NCBI GenBank assembly: GCA_964538515.1
Contig: CAZIEW010000030.1
Coordinates: forward strand, 1-56,992
Length of the DNA: 56,992 nucleotides
Source of the DNA: CALBZH01 sp964538515
GTDB lineage: Bacteria; Desulfobacterota; Syntrophobacteria; Syntrophobacterales; Syntrophobacteraceae
Direction: 5' to 3'
Under the pieces are notes generated by a model that saw only the letters and a list, made by a program, of their open reading frames with translations, was not told where the DNA came from and did not search any database. How positions within the stretch are numbered: the stretch's first letter is position 1; every line of letters begins with the position of its first letter. Of this stretch, positions 15,342-24,208 are shown piece by piece. A program made the translations under genes and the position numbers.

Positions 15342-16400
15342 TTATTGTTGGAAAAGAGTGGTTATTGATTCCAATAAGCGGGAAAAATCGTCCGGTAGCG
15401 GGGCATGAAACTCAAGAGGAGTCTTGCTGGCAGGATGCAGAAACCCTAACCGCATTGCGTGCAGCATCGGGCGTCGGACCTGAAGGATCGCTTGCTGAAG
15501 CGGCTTTGACCGCAGGGCATCCGCCCTTCCCGATCCACCGCCGTAGGTGGGGTCGCCGACGATCGGGTGGTGCAGGTGGCTCAGGTGAACTCGGATTTGG
15601 TGCGTCCGCCCCGTTTCAATCAGAACGTGAAGGAGCGACACTTCCCCCCAGTCCTTTTCGAGGACCCAACGCGAAACGGCCTCACGTCCTCGTCCCTGGA
15701 GCACGGCCATCTTCTTCCGGTCCCCCGGATGTCGGCCCATGCTCGCTCGAATCTCTCCGGACACATCCCGGAATGATCCGTAGACGAGCGCCAGGTACTC
15801 TTTCTGAACGCTATGGGTCTTGAATTGTTGAACTAGATCCGAATAGGCGCGATCGCTCTTGGCAACCACCATTGCGCCGGAAGTCCCCTGGTCAAGCCGA
15901 TGGACGATTCCCGGGCGAAGGGGCGATCCTTGGCTTGCCAAGCGCGGGCAATGAGCCAGCAAGCCATGAACCAACGTTCCCTCATGATGCCCGGCGCCCG
16001 GGTGAACCACAAGCCCCGGGGGCTTGTTGACAACAAGGATATCTGCGTCTTCGTAGAGGATGCCCAGGTCCATGGCCTGCGGCACCAATTCGGAGCCCCC
16101 CTGCTCGACATCCAGCCAGATAGAAACCACGTCCGCCGTGTGGATAACATAGCCGGCCTTGACCGGTTGCCGGTTCACCAGCACACGGCGATTCTTGATG
16201 AGCGACTTCAGCCGATTTCGAGAATACTCGGGCAGCGCTCGCGCCAGGAAGCAATCGATTCTCTCCCTGCCCACCCCCTCGGCAACAACAAGCTCATGGT
16301 CCGGATCACGCTCCACATCCTGGAGCGTGATCGGTTCCGCGGCTGCCATTGGTGCAACTGACGGATGGGATGAACCTCTTGTTCTAGGGTGAGCCATCAT
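15342..16400 (-). CDS. rluD: RluD-family 23S rRNA pseudouridine synthase
   Basis: Converts uridine to pseudouridine in RNA, probably in 23S rRNA. About 352 residues: an N-terminal S4 RNA-binding domain (ERIDCFLARALPEYSRNRLKSLI) and a catalytic domain with the HRLDQGTSG motif carrying the active Asp, plus GRTHQIRVHLSHLHHPIVGD. Full family length. The start is uncertain: the ATG at 16400 was chosen, but TTG 16412 and ATG 16349 are possible; no strong ribosome binding site. It follows the PIN/TRAM gene by 16 bp. Assignment to RluD rather than a paralogue is by overall similarity. Confidence 0.85.
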   Translation of the reverse strand: MMAHPRTRGSSHPSVAPMAAAEPITLQDVERDPDHELVVAEGVGRERIDCFLARALPEYSRNRLKSLIKNRRVLVNRQPVKAGYVIHTADVVSIWLDVEQGGSELVPQAMDLGILYEDADILVVNKPPGLVVHPGAGHHEGTLVHGLLAHCPRLASQGSPLRPGIVHRLDQGTSGAMVVAKSDRAYSDLVQQFKTHSVQKEYLALVYGSFRDVSGEIRASMGRHPGDRKKMAVLQGRGREAVSRWVLEKDWGEVSLLHVLIETGRTHQIRVHLSHLHHPIVGDPTYGGGSGRADALRSKPLQQAILQVRRPMLHAMRLGFLHPASKTPLEFHAPLPDDFSRLLESITTLFQQ

Positions 16401-16416
16401 CGGATCGAGCAAGACT

Positions 16417-17457
16417 TTAGTGCTGCTGCCGACTGTGCTCGGCGTCCTTCAGCGTCGTAAAGATCAGTCTCCCGGCCGTCGTCTGCAGAATACTGGTTAC
16501 GGAGACCTCCACCTCTTTCCCGAGCAACCGACTCGCATTCTCGACCACAACCATCGTGCCGTCTTCGAGGTAGGCAATCCCTTGCCCCTGTTCCTTTCCT
16601 TCCCTCAAAATCTGGAGACGCAGCACCTCGCCAGGCAGCACCACCGGTTTCAAAGCATTGGCCAACTGGTTGATGTTCAGAACCTGAATTCCCTGTACTT
16701 CAGCTACCTTAGCGAGGTTGTAGTCGTTTGTCACTATTTTGGCATTCAGCCGAAGGGCAAGGGCTACAAGCTTCGCATCCACTTCGTTGAGATTGTCAAA
16801 GTCCTGGCGGTCAATTCGAACCTCGATTCGCTTCTCCTGCTGCAGCCTCTTGATGACATCCAAACCCCTCCTCCCCCTGACGCGACGCGTCGGGTCGGAG
16901 CTGTCCGCAATGTGCTGAAGCTCCTGCAGCACGAATTCCGGGAGGACCAATACTCCGCCCATAAACCCGGTTTCCACGATGTCAGCAACCCGTCCATCGA
17001 TGATCACGCTGGTGTCCAGAATCTTTGCGACTGGGCCACCACGCCCGCCGCCACGCACCAGCCACGACCAGTTCGGGAGACGAAGCTCCTCCACCTTGAT
17101 GGACCCCAGGACCATTCCTATATATCCAAAAATACACGATAAAACGATAAAGATCGCCACGCGGATCGCCGAATTCTCCAGCAAAGTAAAGCCGTAGGCG
17201 ATCAGCTTGGCTACGGACAAGCCCAACACCAAACCGAGCGTTCCGCCAAGCAGGATCTTGATAGGAATGCGCTTTATTATTTTCTCTACAGATAACGCCA
17301 ACATAGCAAAAAGAATTCCGGTCAGAAGACCGGCCCACGGCGCCCAAGGGTAAGGTCGCAGCCCTTCGATCTCCGCGGCAATGAAGTACCCGCCCAGGCT
17401 GCAAACGATAAACAGGGCGGCCTTCAGAACTAGCCACGCCCACTGCACCTGATTCAC
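16417..17457 (-). CDS. PIN/TRAM-domain membrane protein (YacL-like)
   Basis: 346 residues: four N-terminal membrane spans (to about 120), a PIN nuclease domain (about 140-265) with acidic residues in LDTSVIIDGR, NEVDAKLVALAL and VTNDYNLAKVA, and a C-terminal TRAM RNA-binding domain (about 280-335, GQGIAYLEDGTMVVVENA). This is the YacL-type architecture. Likely a membrane-bound ribonuclease; substrate unknown. In many bacteria the gene neighbours carD, as it does here (carD ends 117 bp upstream). Confidence 0.87.
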   Translation of the reverse strand: MNQVQWAWLVLKAALFIVCSLGGYFIAAEIEGLRPYPWAPWAGLLTGILFAMLALSVEKIIKRIPIKILLGGTLGLVLGLSVAKLIAYGFTLLENSAIRVAIFIVLSCIFGYIGMVLGSIKVEELRLPNWSWLVRGGGRGGPVAKILDTSVIIDGRVADIVETGFMGGVLVLPEFVLQELQHIADSSDPTRRVRGRRGLDVIKRLQQEKRIEVRIDRQDFDNLNEVDAKLVALALRLNAKIVTNDYNLAKVAEVQGIQVLNINQLANALKPVVLPGEVLRLQILREGKEQGQGIAYLEDGTMVVVENASRLLGKEVEVSVTSILQTTAGRLIFTTLKDAEHSRQQH

Positions 17458-17574
17458 ACCCCCTTTCCTTGTGGAGTATCGTTGGTGATCTTATGGCTTC
17501 AGAGCACCGGAGCATATCCGGAATACGACAGTGAAACACGATTTGGCGGGACCAGTAAGATACGTAGACCCTAC

Positions 17575-18060
17575 TCAGCCAATTTGGAGGATTTCGTGGA
17601 TCTCCTGTTCAACGGCTTCTTCGCTGATCTTCCTGACTATGGAGAGCTCTTTAAGCAGAAGCGTCCTCGCAGTATCGAGCATCTTCCTCTCTCCAAAGGA
17701 AAGCTCCTTATCTCCCTTGAGAAGGGTAAGATCGCGAAGCACCTGAGCCAGCTCGAAGATGGAGCCCGTCTTAATTTTCTCCATATACTCCCGATAGCGA
17801 CGGTTCCACGTCCCCCCATTGACTGACACTTCCTTGGACTTGAGTATCTCGTACACCACCGGAATATCATCCGAATTGACCAGCTCACGCAATCCGACAG
17901 CCGACGCGTTCTGGATGGGGATCATGATCTTCATGTCGTTTTCCAGGATGCGAATGATGTAGAATTCTTGCTTTTTCCCGCCAATTGTCTTGCTTTCAAT
18001 GGACTCGATCTTCCCGACCCCATGGGCAGGATAAACAGCTAGATCCCCGATCTTAAACAT
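17575..18060 (-). CDS. carD: CarD/CdnL-family RNA polymerase-binding regulator
   Basis: Binds the RNA polymerase beta subunit and stabilises open promoter complexes, often at rRNA promoters. 161 residues starting MFKIGDLAVYPAHGVGKIE, the typical Tudor-like RNAP-interaction domain (1-65), followed by an all-helical DNA-contacting domain with WNRRYREYMEKIKTGS. The start at 18060 fits the family; an upstream in-frame Met gives an atypical extension. GGAGG lies just upstream of the ATG. Confidence 0.93.
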   Translation of the reverse strand: MFKIGDLAVYPAHGVGKIESIESKTIGGKKQEFYIIRILENDMKIMIPIQNASAVGLRELVNSDDIPVVYEILKSKEVSVNGGTWNRRYREYMEKIKTGSIFELAQVLRDLTLLKGDKELSFGERKMLDTARTLLLKELSIVRKISEEAVEQEIHEILQIG

Positions 18061-18120
18061 ACATCCTCCACACCCCGGTCTGACAGGCAACCTAAGACTA
18101 AAGGGCACAGTCTGAAATCA

Positions 18121-18149
18121 ATTCTAGCATCACTGAATAGGCATGCAAA
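18121..18149 (-). promoter_or_regulatory. Putative sigma-70 promoter of carD
   Basis: Minus strand TTTGCA (18149-18144), 17 bp, TAGAAT (18126-18121), about 60 bp upstream of the carD start. Confidence 0.6.
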
Positions 18150-18488
18150 GCCCAAACAAGAACACTCGGCGGTGCTGCACCGCCCCATAAAAAACCGGGA
18201 ATCGATCAAAAAGCACTGCTCACAGCAAAAAGGATGTGCGCCTGATCGTGAAGGATTCTGAAGCCGAGCAGCCCTATTCTACTCGCCTCCAACTACTAAG
18301 GAAAGCAAAGAAATCAGCTGCGACCGCAAATCAGGATCGCGGTCGAGACGACGGATTCAGCACCATGGGACAAGCACCATGGCACATCATCTTGAAGAGA
18401 AGTAGGACATGCACGGGTCGCCAATTTGCGGGGCCACCGGTATGGTGAGGCGGGCTCGCCTCGAATGGTTAACCATCAAGCCATGGAC
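18150..18488. other. Intergenic region with hairpins, no gene recognised
   Basis: No coding region is supported. It holds two inverted repeats: GGCGGTG-CTG-CACCGCC around 18160-18176, and CGACCGC/GCGGTCG at 18321-18345. Neither has a following T run on the minus strand. A repeated CCATGG-type motif lies near 18363-18380. A small RNA is possible but not recognised. Confidence 0.3.
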
Positions 18489-19115
18489 CTACGATCCGGT
18501 GTCTTCCAGCGAGCGGCCGGGGGATTTCTGGTTGAAACGGTTCATGGCAGTCTCCAATCCCTCTGCCACTACTGCCTCCACCACCCCAACGCCCGCGCGG
18601 ATCATCTCATCGAATGCCGACTGCTCGGCACCGTACGGCGCATCCAAAACGAAGTCTTCAATAGCTTGTCCGTGAATTGGGCGTCCGATGCCCAATTTGA
18701 GGCGCGGGAACGCCTGCCCCCCCACGTGCTGAATGATGGATTGAACTCCTTTATGACCGCCTGCACCACCACTCCTCACCAATCGGGCACGCCCACAGGG
18801 CAAGTCGAGATCATCGTGAACAACGAGCATTTGTCTCGTTCCCAACCGAAAATACCGCAGCACCTCCGCTACTGCCTCGCCGCTGCGGTTCATGTACGTA
18901 TTCGGCTTGAAGAGCAGGATCTTGTGGCCTCTGATGGCCGCAGCTCCCCACTCCCCCCGAAAGAGCCTTTCCTGAAACGGGACGGAAAACCGCCGCCCTA
19001 GCTCGTCCACCACCCTAAAGCCGACATTGTGCCGCGTCTTCTCGTATCGCCTCCCGGGATTACCCAAGCCGACCACAAGGCTGACCGCCGTTGAATCCTC
19101 ATCGTGAAGCGTCAT
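18489..19115 (-). CDS. pth: Peptidyl-tRNA hydrolase
   Basis: Hydrolyses peptidyl-tRNA released from stalled ribosomes. 208 residues with LVVGLGNPGRRYEKTRHNVGF (catalytic His in TRHN), FKPNTYMNRSGEAV, VHDDLDLPCGRARL and GGAGGHKGVQSI, all diagnostic of bacterial Pth. Slightly longer than usual (about 190) because of a short N-terminal extension. It lies 87 bp downstream of rplY, the common proteobacterial order. Confidence 0.96.
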   Translation of the reverse strand: MTLHDEDSTAVSLVVGLGNPGRRYEKTRHNVGFRVVDELGRRFSVPFQERLFRGEWGAAAIRGHKILLFKPNTYMNRSGEAVAEVLRYFRLGTRQMLVVHDDLDLPCGRARLVRSGGAGGHKGVQSIIQHVGGQAFPRLKLGIGRPIHGQAIEDFVLDAPYGAEQSAFDEMIRAGVGVVEAVVAEGLETAMNRFNQKSPGRSLEDTGS

Positions 19116-19202
19116 AGATGAACCTGCGGGGCGACACGCTCAGGGGAGACCGGCAGCTCCCCGACCTCAAGGTTACCAGCAAGAGGGAGCCCTTTCTGAA
19201 TA

Positions 19203-19799
19203 TCAGCTTTCTCCGCCTTTGCTTTCCTTTGATTTCCCTTCTGGTGCCGTCACCGTGACAATGGCAAGAGCCGGATCTCCGGCCAGCTCACACGAAACCC
19301 TCGACACAAGATCCCCCACATGGACGGTGGCTCCAAGGTCCATCCCGCTGACATCAACCGGCACACGCTCTGGTATTTCACCTGGCAGACATCTGACGGA
19401 TACGGTTCGCCGAATGAGATTGAGTGCCCCACCTTTCTTCACTCCGATGGACTCACCCGCGAGCTCCACAGGGACTTCCACCACGATGGACCTGTCAAGC
19501 GGGACTTCATAGAAGTCCACATGAAGAAAACGCCTCCGGAAAGGATGCACCTGCACTTCACGGATCAGCACGTTCTTCGTCTCCTTCACATCACCATTCT
19601 CAACGCTCAGGCGTAGGAGCTTGCTTTCCTCCCCCAGGTCCCTTAGCAGCTTTTCGAGTCGCAGCGCAGAGATCGAGAGGGAAACGGGCGGTGTCTTAGG
19701 TCCATACAACACAGCAGGGATCTGATCCTGGCGACGAAGACTGCGCGCAAATCCTTTTCCAGCCTGATTCCGAACCGATGCCGACAATTCAACATCCAT
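19203..19799 (-). CDS. rplY: Ribosomal protein bL25 (CTC form)
   Basis: 5S rRNA-binding ribosomal protein. 198 residues: L25 N-terminal beta-barrel (MDVELSASVRNQAGKGFARSLRR, PAVLYGPK) plus a C-terminal TL5/CTC domain (VEVPVELAGESIGVKKGGAL ...), the long form found in many bacteria. Start at 19799 is set by GGAGGT 9 nt upstream; a further upstream in-frame start would add a hydrophobic stretch not expected of the family. Between prs and pth as usual. Confidence 0.94.
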   Translation of the reverse strand: MDVELSASVRNQAGKGFARSLRRQDQIPAVLYGPKTPPVSLSISALRLEKLLRDLGEESKLLRLSVENGDVKETKNVLIREVQVHPFRRRFLHVDFYEVPLDRSIVVEVPVELAGESIGVKKGGALNLIRRTVSVRCLPGEIPERVPVDVSGMDLGATVHVGDLVSRVSCELAGDPALAIVTVTAPEGKSKESKGGES

Positions 19800-19940
19800 G
19801 AGAGTGCAACCTCCAAACAACATGACAGCACACAACGTCCGTGCGCTTCGGGTTTTCGATCATAACCAGCTACTCAGCGGGCCCAAATCCCAGAAGTCTA
19901 CCAAACTCCCTTGAACACTCCTTCCGACTCGGCCCCCACC

Positions 19941-20891
19941 TCAGCCATAAAAGCCACTCATGAGCATCGAAGCCAAAGAGCCGTCCTGGTGAATACATCG
20001 AATCGCTTCCGCAAGCATCGGTGCGATGCTGACCACCCGCACCCTGTCCTGCCCACGAAGCTCGGGCGGCAGAGGAACCGTGTCCGTCACCGTTATGCTC
20101 GCGAGCGGCAGGACCTCGATCCGCTTCCAGGAGTCGGCACCGAGCACCGCATGGACGCAAAGCGCTTCCACCGATTTGGCCCCTGCCGCAACCGCGCTTA
20201 AGGAGACTCGCTCCAGAGTACTCCCCGTGCTCACCATATCATCCAAGATGAGGACGCGCCGTCCCTCCACACGACCAACAATTCGGCTTTCCCCTCGCGC
20301 GTCGCCCCCTCTGTAATCCATTATGGCCAGGTCGACATCCAACAGCTTGGCAAAGGTTCGAGCCCTCGGCACGCCGTTCGCGTCAGGCGCTACGATGATT
20401 TCGTCCCCGCGCAGCCTGCCGCGCACGTCCTCATACAGAACTTCCGTCCCGGCAAGATGATCCACCGGGATGTCGAAAAATCCCTCAATCTGGTCTGCAT
20501 GGAGGTCAATGGCCACAACATGCTGGGCCCCCGCCGCAGTCAGCAGATCGGCAACAACCTTGGCGGAAATGGGGACTCTGGGCTTTTCTTTCTGACTTCT
20601 CCGCCCATAGCCGTAGTAAGGAATCACCGCCGTGACACGACGCGCTGAAGCACGCTTGAGCGCGTCAATCATGATCAGTAACTCAAAGAGGTTGTCCTCG
20701 ACGGGAGGACAGGTCGACTGAATGACATACGCATCCATCCCCCGCACGTTCTCTTTGACTTCAACCCGGACTTCGCCATCCCGATATCGACCGACAAGGG
20801 CTTTCCCAAGGTCGAGCTCGAGGTGGCGGCAGACATCGCCAGCCAGATCCGGGTTGGCGCAACATGTAAAAATCTTGATCTGTTCCGACAT
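19941..20891 (-). CDS. prs: Ribose-phosphate pyrophosphokinase
   Basis: Makes PRPP from ribose 5-phosphate and ATP for nucleotide, His and Trp synthesis. 316 residues, full length. Contains the flexible catalytic loop region GYGRRSQKEKPRVPISAKVV, the metal/ATP motif VAIDLHADQIEGFFDIP, and the PRPP loop VLILDDMVSTGSTLE. The start MSEQIKIFT at 20891 is favoured over an upstream Met. It lies directly downstream of tRNA-Gln and 141 bp before rplY. Confidence 0.96.
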   Translation of the reverse strand: MSEQIKIFTCCANPDLAGDVCRHLELDLGKALVGRYRDGEVRVEVKENVRGMDAYVIQSTCPPVEDNLFELLIMIDALKRASARRVTAVIPYYGYGRRSQKEKPRVPISAKVVADLLTAAGAQHVVAIDLHADQIEGFFDIPVDHLAGTEVLYEDVRGRLRGDEIIVAPDANGVPRARTFAKLLDVDLAIMDYRGGDARGESRIVGRVEGRRVLILDDMVSTGSTLERVSLSAVAAGAKSVEALCVHAVLGADSWKRIEVLPLASITVTDTVPLPPELRGQDRVRVVSIAPMLAEAIRCIHQDGSLASMLMSGFYG

Positions 20892-20960
20892 ACCCGACCC
20901 GTTCCGCTCACCGGCAGCACAACCGCAGACCCACAAACCACCCTCGTGCCTGAAAAAGAT

Positions 20961-21035
20961 TGGCTGGGGTGGGAGGATTCGAACCTCCGGATGCGGGTTC
21001 CAAAGACCCGTGCCTTACCGCTTGGCGACACCCCA
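20961..21035 (-). tRNA. tRNA-Gln (anticodon UUG)
   Basis: 75 nt cloverleaf: acceptor arm TGGGGTG...CACCCCA, D arm with GCGGTAAGGC, anticodon stem CGGGT/ACCCG with loop CTTTGGA (anticodon TTG), T arm GGAGG-TTCGAAT-CCTCC, and an encoded CCA end. It lies between ispE and prs in the same transcription direction, a conserved placement. Confidence 0.97.
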
Positions 21036-21057
21036 AGAACCGACGACAGTCCATCAA

Positions 21058-21936
21058 TCAGTCAATGGCGGCGGGAGCCCCAAGAGACCGTGTGGCAGCA
21101 ATCCAGCAGTCGGTCCAAACCCTTCCGGCCGCCTCGCATGCTTGCCGCAGCGATTCCTCTTCTCGAAACACCCCGAATATTGTAGGCCCACTGCCACTCA
21201 TAAGCGCGCCCAATGCCCGATTGTCAAGCAGCCAGTCCTTGATCTCCCTGAGCCGCGGGTGAGCATCAAGCGTCACACTTTCCAGGTCATTGGTCAGCAA
21301 ATCAGCAACGCGCCACGGCTGGCCCCTAAGCCGATCTAATTTAGTGGACCGCCTAGGGGTTGTCAACTTCAAACTACCATAAACCCAACCCGTAGAAACC
21401 ATGATCGGAGGCTTGATACACAGCAATGCATATGAAGGGATTCCATCCACCCACTCGAGCACGTCCCCAATGCCTTGAGCTAAGGCAGGTCTGCGGTAAA
21501 GAAAGAACGGAACATCCGCGCCAAGACCTCTTGCTAGAGCGTGCAATTCTTCCCGTGGAATCCGCGTCCCGAGGCACCGATCCAGCGCCAAGAGCACGCC
21601 CGCAGCATCAGCACTCCCTCCCCCCAGTCCCGCCCCCACTGGAATGGCCTTCTCTATCCTGATTTCCACGCCTTGCCGAGCCCCAACATGCTCCAGCAGG
21701 CTCGATGCGGCCCGCCACGCGAGATTGCGCTCGTCCAACGGCACATCAGGATGGTCACACGACACCCGAATCGGCATCTGGCCAATCAACCGCACCGTTA
21801 GCTCATCGTAAACACCGATCGGCAGCATGAGACTCGAAAGATCATGGTAGCCGTCCTCACGCTTTCCAAGGACTTCCAACCAGAGGTTTATCTTTGCCGG
21901 CATCCTCAGCCGAATCAGCGGAGCCAGTTTCTCCAT
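21058..21936 (-). CDS. ispE: 4-diphosphocytidyl-2-C-methyl-D-erythritol kinase
   Basis: MEP isoprenoid pathway kinase of the GHMP family. 292 residues with substrate motif PAKINLWLEVLGKREDGYH, ATP-binding loop IPVGAGLGGGSADAA (GxGxGGGSADAA type), GADVPFFL and C-terminal GALMSGSGPTIFGVF. Full family length. Its pathway partner IspH is encoded as a fusion at 34490-36226. The gene ends 23 bp before tRNA-Gln. Confidence 0.96.
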   Translation of the reverse strand: MEKLAPLIRLRMPAKINLWLEVLGKREDGYHDLSSLMLPIGVYDELTVRLIGQMPIRVSCDHPDVPLDERNLAWRAASSLLEHVGARQGVEIRIEKAIPVGAGLGGGSADAAGVLLALDRCLGTRIPREELHALARGLGADVPFFLYRRPALAQGIGDVLEWVDGIPSYALLCIKPPIMVSTGWVYGSLKLTTPRRSTKLDRLRGQPWRVADLLTNDLESVTLDAHPRLREIKDWLLDNRALGALMSGSGPTIFGVFREEESLRQACEAAGRVWTDCWIAATRSLGAPAAID

Positions 21937-21963
21937 GTGAGCTTTCCAGATCCTTCCACCTCG

Positions 21964-22398
21964 TCAGCCGTTACTCTTTTGCACGTAGCGCACCCTCAGG
22001 TCATAGAGCATGCTTTTCAGCAAGCGCTCTTCATCCTGCTCCAGATTCCCTTTTGTCTTCTCCTCCAGCATCCCGAGCGTGTCGATGATCTGCTTGGCTA
22101 TGGTAAGATCGACAATGGTCCGCTGGGATTCAGGCTCAGGCACTTCCCCGAGGTGCACCAGCGCCGACGAGCACAGAGAAAAAACGAACGTGGCGAAGCT
22201 CACCTCCGGGAGCGCCGATTTCGGAGCGTTTGGATCTTCACCCGGCTCCCCTCCGGTTCCCGAGGCACGAGGCTGCTCCCCGCCCTCCGCGGTAGGCTGA
22301 GGTTCCTGATCACCCGGCGCCGCATCGGAATCCTCCAGGGAAATCTTGCGACGGTCTTTCACCACAAAGCCTTTGTCTTCTTTTTCATCCATCGGCAT
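21964..22398 (-). CDS. DUF1844 family protein
   Basis: 144 residues. The first 60 are low-complexity and acidic (PGDQEPQPTAEGG ...). The conserved DUF1844 helical domain follows (about 65-140): VSFATFVFSLCSSALVHLGE, then IVDLTIAKQIIDTLGMLEEKTKGN. Function unknown; the family is typical of Deltaproteobacteria and Acidobacteria. It starts 12 bp after the serA stop and ends 27 bp before ispE, so it is part of the same transcript. Confidence 0.88.
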   Translation of the reverse strand: MPMDEKEDKGFVVKDRRKISLEDSDAAPGDQEPQPTAEGGEQPRASGTGGEPGEDPNAPKSALPEVSFATFVFSLCSSALVHLGEVPEPESQRTIVDLTIAKQIIDTLGMLEEKTKGNLEQDEERLLKSMLYDLRVRYVQKSNG

Positions 22399-22410
22399 GG
22401 CTCCTTGCGA

Positions 22411-23991
22411 TCACAGCTCCAACGCCTGAACGACATTGACGTTTTCCAAAGCCAAGAGATCCTGAATGACATGTCTTGGAACGGAGGTATCTGTCCTCAA
22501 GAAGATGATGTTCTCACCGCGCTCAAGGATCTGCCCGACATTCATCATCGATATATTGATGTTGTGGCGTCCGAGGCAGGTCCCGATGGCGCCGATCGTA
22601 CCAGGAGTATCGATATTATAAATCAGCAGGACGTAACCTTCGGTTGCGGCCTCAAGCCTGAAGTCGTTGATCCGGACGACCCGCAGGTCTTTCTTTCCGA
22701 AAATTGTTCCCGCAACGACATTGGTTGCTTCGGAGGTCTTCACGCACACACTGATGAGGTTGGTGAAGTCCTCCGCTTCCATCCGAAGCGACTCGGTCAC
22801 CTTGATGTTTCGCTCCTTCACATGGACCGGAACGTTCACAAAGTTCACCATCTCGCCAAGGATGGGGGTCAACAAGCCTTTGAGCATGGAGAGCGTGAGG
22901 GGGCGCGTGTCAACTTGGGTCACCTCGCCGATATATTCGATTGATACCTCTTTGATCGCTCCGGGACTAATCTGGGTAAGCAGCGCGCCAAGCTTTTCGG
23001 ACAACGTCAGGTAGGGGCGCAGCGTCGCAAGCACGGCGCCGTCAATGCTCGGCGCATTCACCGCGTTGCGGATGGTTCCGGTCTTCAAATAATCGATCAC
23101 CTGCTCAGCCACGGCGATGGCAACGTTCTCCTGGGCTTCGTCGGTCGATGCTCCCAAGTGGGGCGTGACAACAACCTGATCCAGGGTAAGCAACGGATTG
23201 CCTTTCGGCGGCTCCACGGAGAAGACATCCAGCGCGGCACCAGACACGACACCGGCTTGAATGGCGTCGTAGAGAGCCGCTTCATCAACGATGCCTCCCC
23301 GGGCGCAATTGATGATGTACACGCCTTTCTTCATCTTCTTAAAGGCTTCAGCATTGATCAGGCCGCGCGTTTCCTGGGTCATCGGCGTGTGGACCGTGAT
23401 GTAATCAGCCTTGGCGTAAAGCTCATCCAGGGTCACGGCCTTGATCCCGAGCTTTTCGACCACCTCGCCGGTGATGTAAGGGTCGTAGGCGATCACGTTC
23501 ATCTTGAGCCCCATGGCACGATCGGCCACGATTCGGCCGATACGGCCGACTCCGATGACTCCGAGAACCTTGTGAAAGACCTCCTTGCCCCGAAAACGCT
23601 TCTTCTCCCACCTGCCTTCCTTCATGGATGCGGTGGCCTGGGGAATATTTCTTGAGACAGCCAAAATCATGGCGATCGCATGCTCTGCCGTCGTGATGAC
23701 ATTTCCCTCGGGAGTGTTCATGACCACGATCCCGCGCTTGCTCGCTGCAGAGACATCAACATTGTCGAGTCCGATTCCCGCACGCGCGATGACCTTCAGG
23801 TTGTCGGCAGCCTCGATGATATCCGCCGTGACCTTGGTTCCACTCCGGATAACCAGCGCGTCAAACTCCCGGATCACGTGCCGCAGCTCATCGGCCGTAA
23901 GACTGGTGTTGACCTCAACCTCAAACTCGGGAACGCTCTTAAGCGCTTCAATTCCAGTTTCTGCCAGGTTGTCACTCACGAGAACTTTCAT
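22411..23991 (-). CDS. serA: D-3-phosphoglycerate dehydrogenase
   Basis: First step of serine synthesis, oxidising 3-phosphoglycerate with NAD. 526 residues, the long form: catalytic and Rossmann domains (1-310, with VIGVGRIGRIVADRAMG dinucleotide loop and catalytic His in TPHLGASTDEAQ), an allosteric substrate-binding domain (about 320-450) and a C-terminal ACT domain (about 452-526, VLLIYNIDTPGTIGAIGTCL) that usually binds serine for feedback control. Start at 23991 has GGAGGGG upstream. Confidence 0.96.
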   Translation of the reverse strand: MKVLVSDNLAETGIEALKSVPEFEVEVNTSLTADELRHVIREFDALVIRSGTKVTADIIEAADNLKVIARAGIGLDNVDVSAASKRGIVVMNTPEGNVITTAEHAIAMILAVSRNIPQATASMKEGRWEKKRFRGKEVFHKVLGVIGVGRIGRIVADRAMGLKMNVIAYDPYITGEVVEKLGIKAVTLDELYAKADYITVHTPMTQETRGLINAEAFKKMKKGVYIINCARGGIVDEAALYDAIQAGVVSGAALDVFSVEPPKGNPLLTLDQVVVTPHLGASTDEAQENVAIAVAEQVIDYLKTGTIRNAVNAPSIDGAVLATLRPYLTLSEKLGALLTQISPGAIKEVSIEYIGEVTQVDTRPLTLSMLKGLLTPILGEMVNFVNVPVHVKERNIKVTESLRMEAEDFTNLISVCVKTSEATNVVAGTIFGKKDLRVVRINDFRLEAATEGYVLLIYNIDTPGTIGAIGTCLGRHNINISMMNVGQILERGENIIFLRTDTSVPRHVIQDLLALENVNVVQALEL

Positions 23992-24208
23992 TTCCCCTCC
24001 TACCCCGGATTTCCCCTCCGGCCCCATTTTACCACACGGAGCGACCCGATCGCTTGACCGGCTGCTGGACCGGACCGTCCCGAAACAGAATGTCCAATCG
24101 TCTCCTCAGCGCTGCGATGAAACGCGGCCCCGCGGGCTGAGCGCTGCGGCTTCTCTAGCACCACGGCGTTTGGATCGTCAAGCAGGAAGCTCCTGATATT
24201 CCACGGGC

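Noticed and set aside
18160..18176. GGCGGTG-CTG-CACCGCC as a terminator
   Set aside because: The T run lies on the 5' side in the minus-strand direction and an A run follows on the plus strand, so it does not fit an intrinsic terminator for either strand.
21844..22944. 366-residue plus-strand reading frame
   Set aside because: Antisense to ispE, the DUF1844 gene and serA, all well supported.
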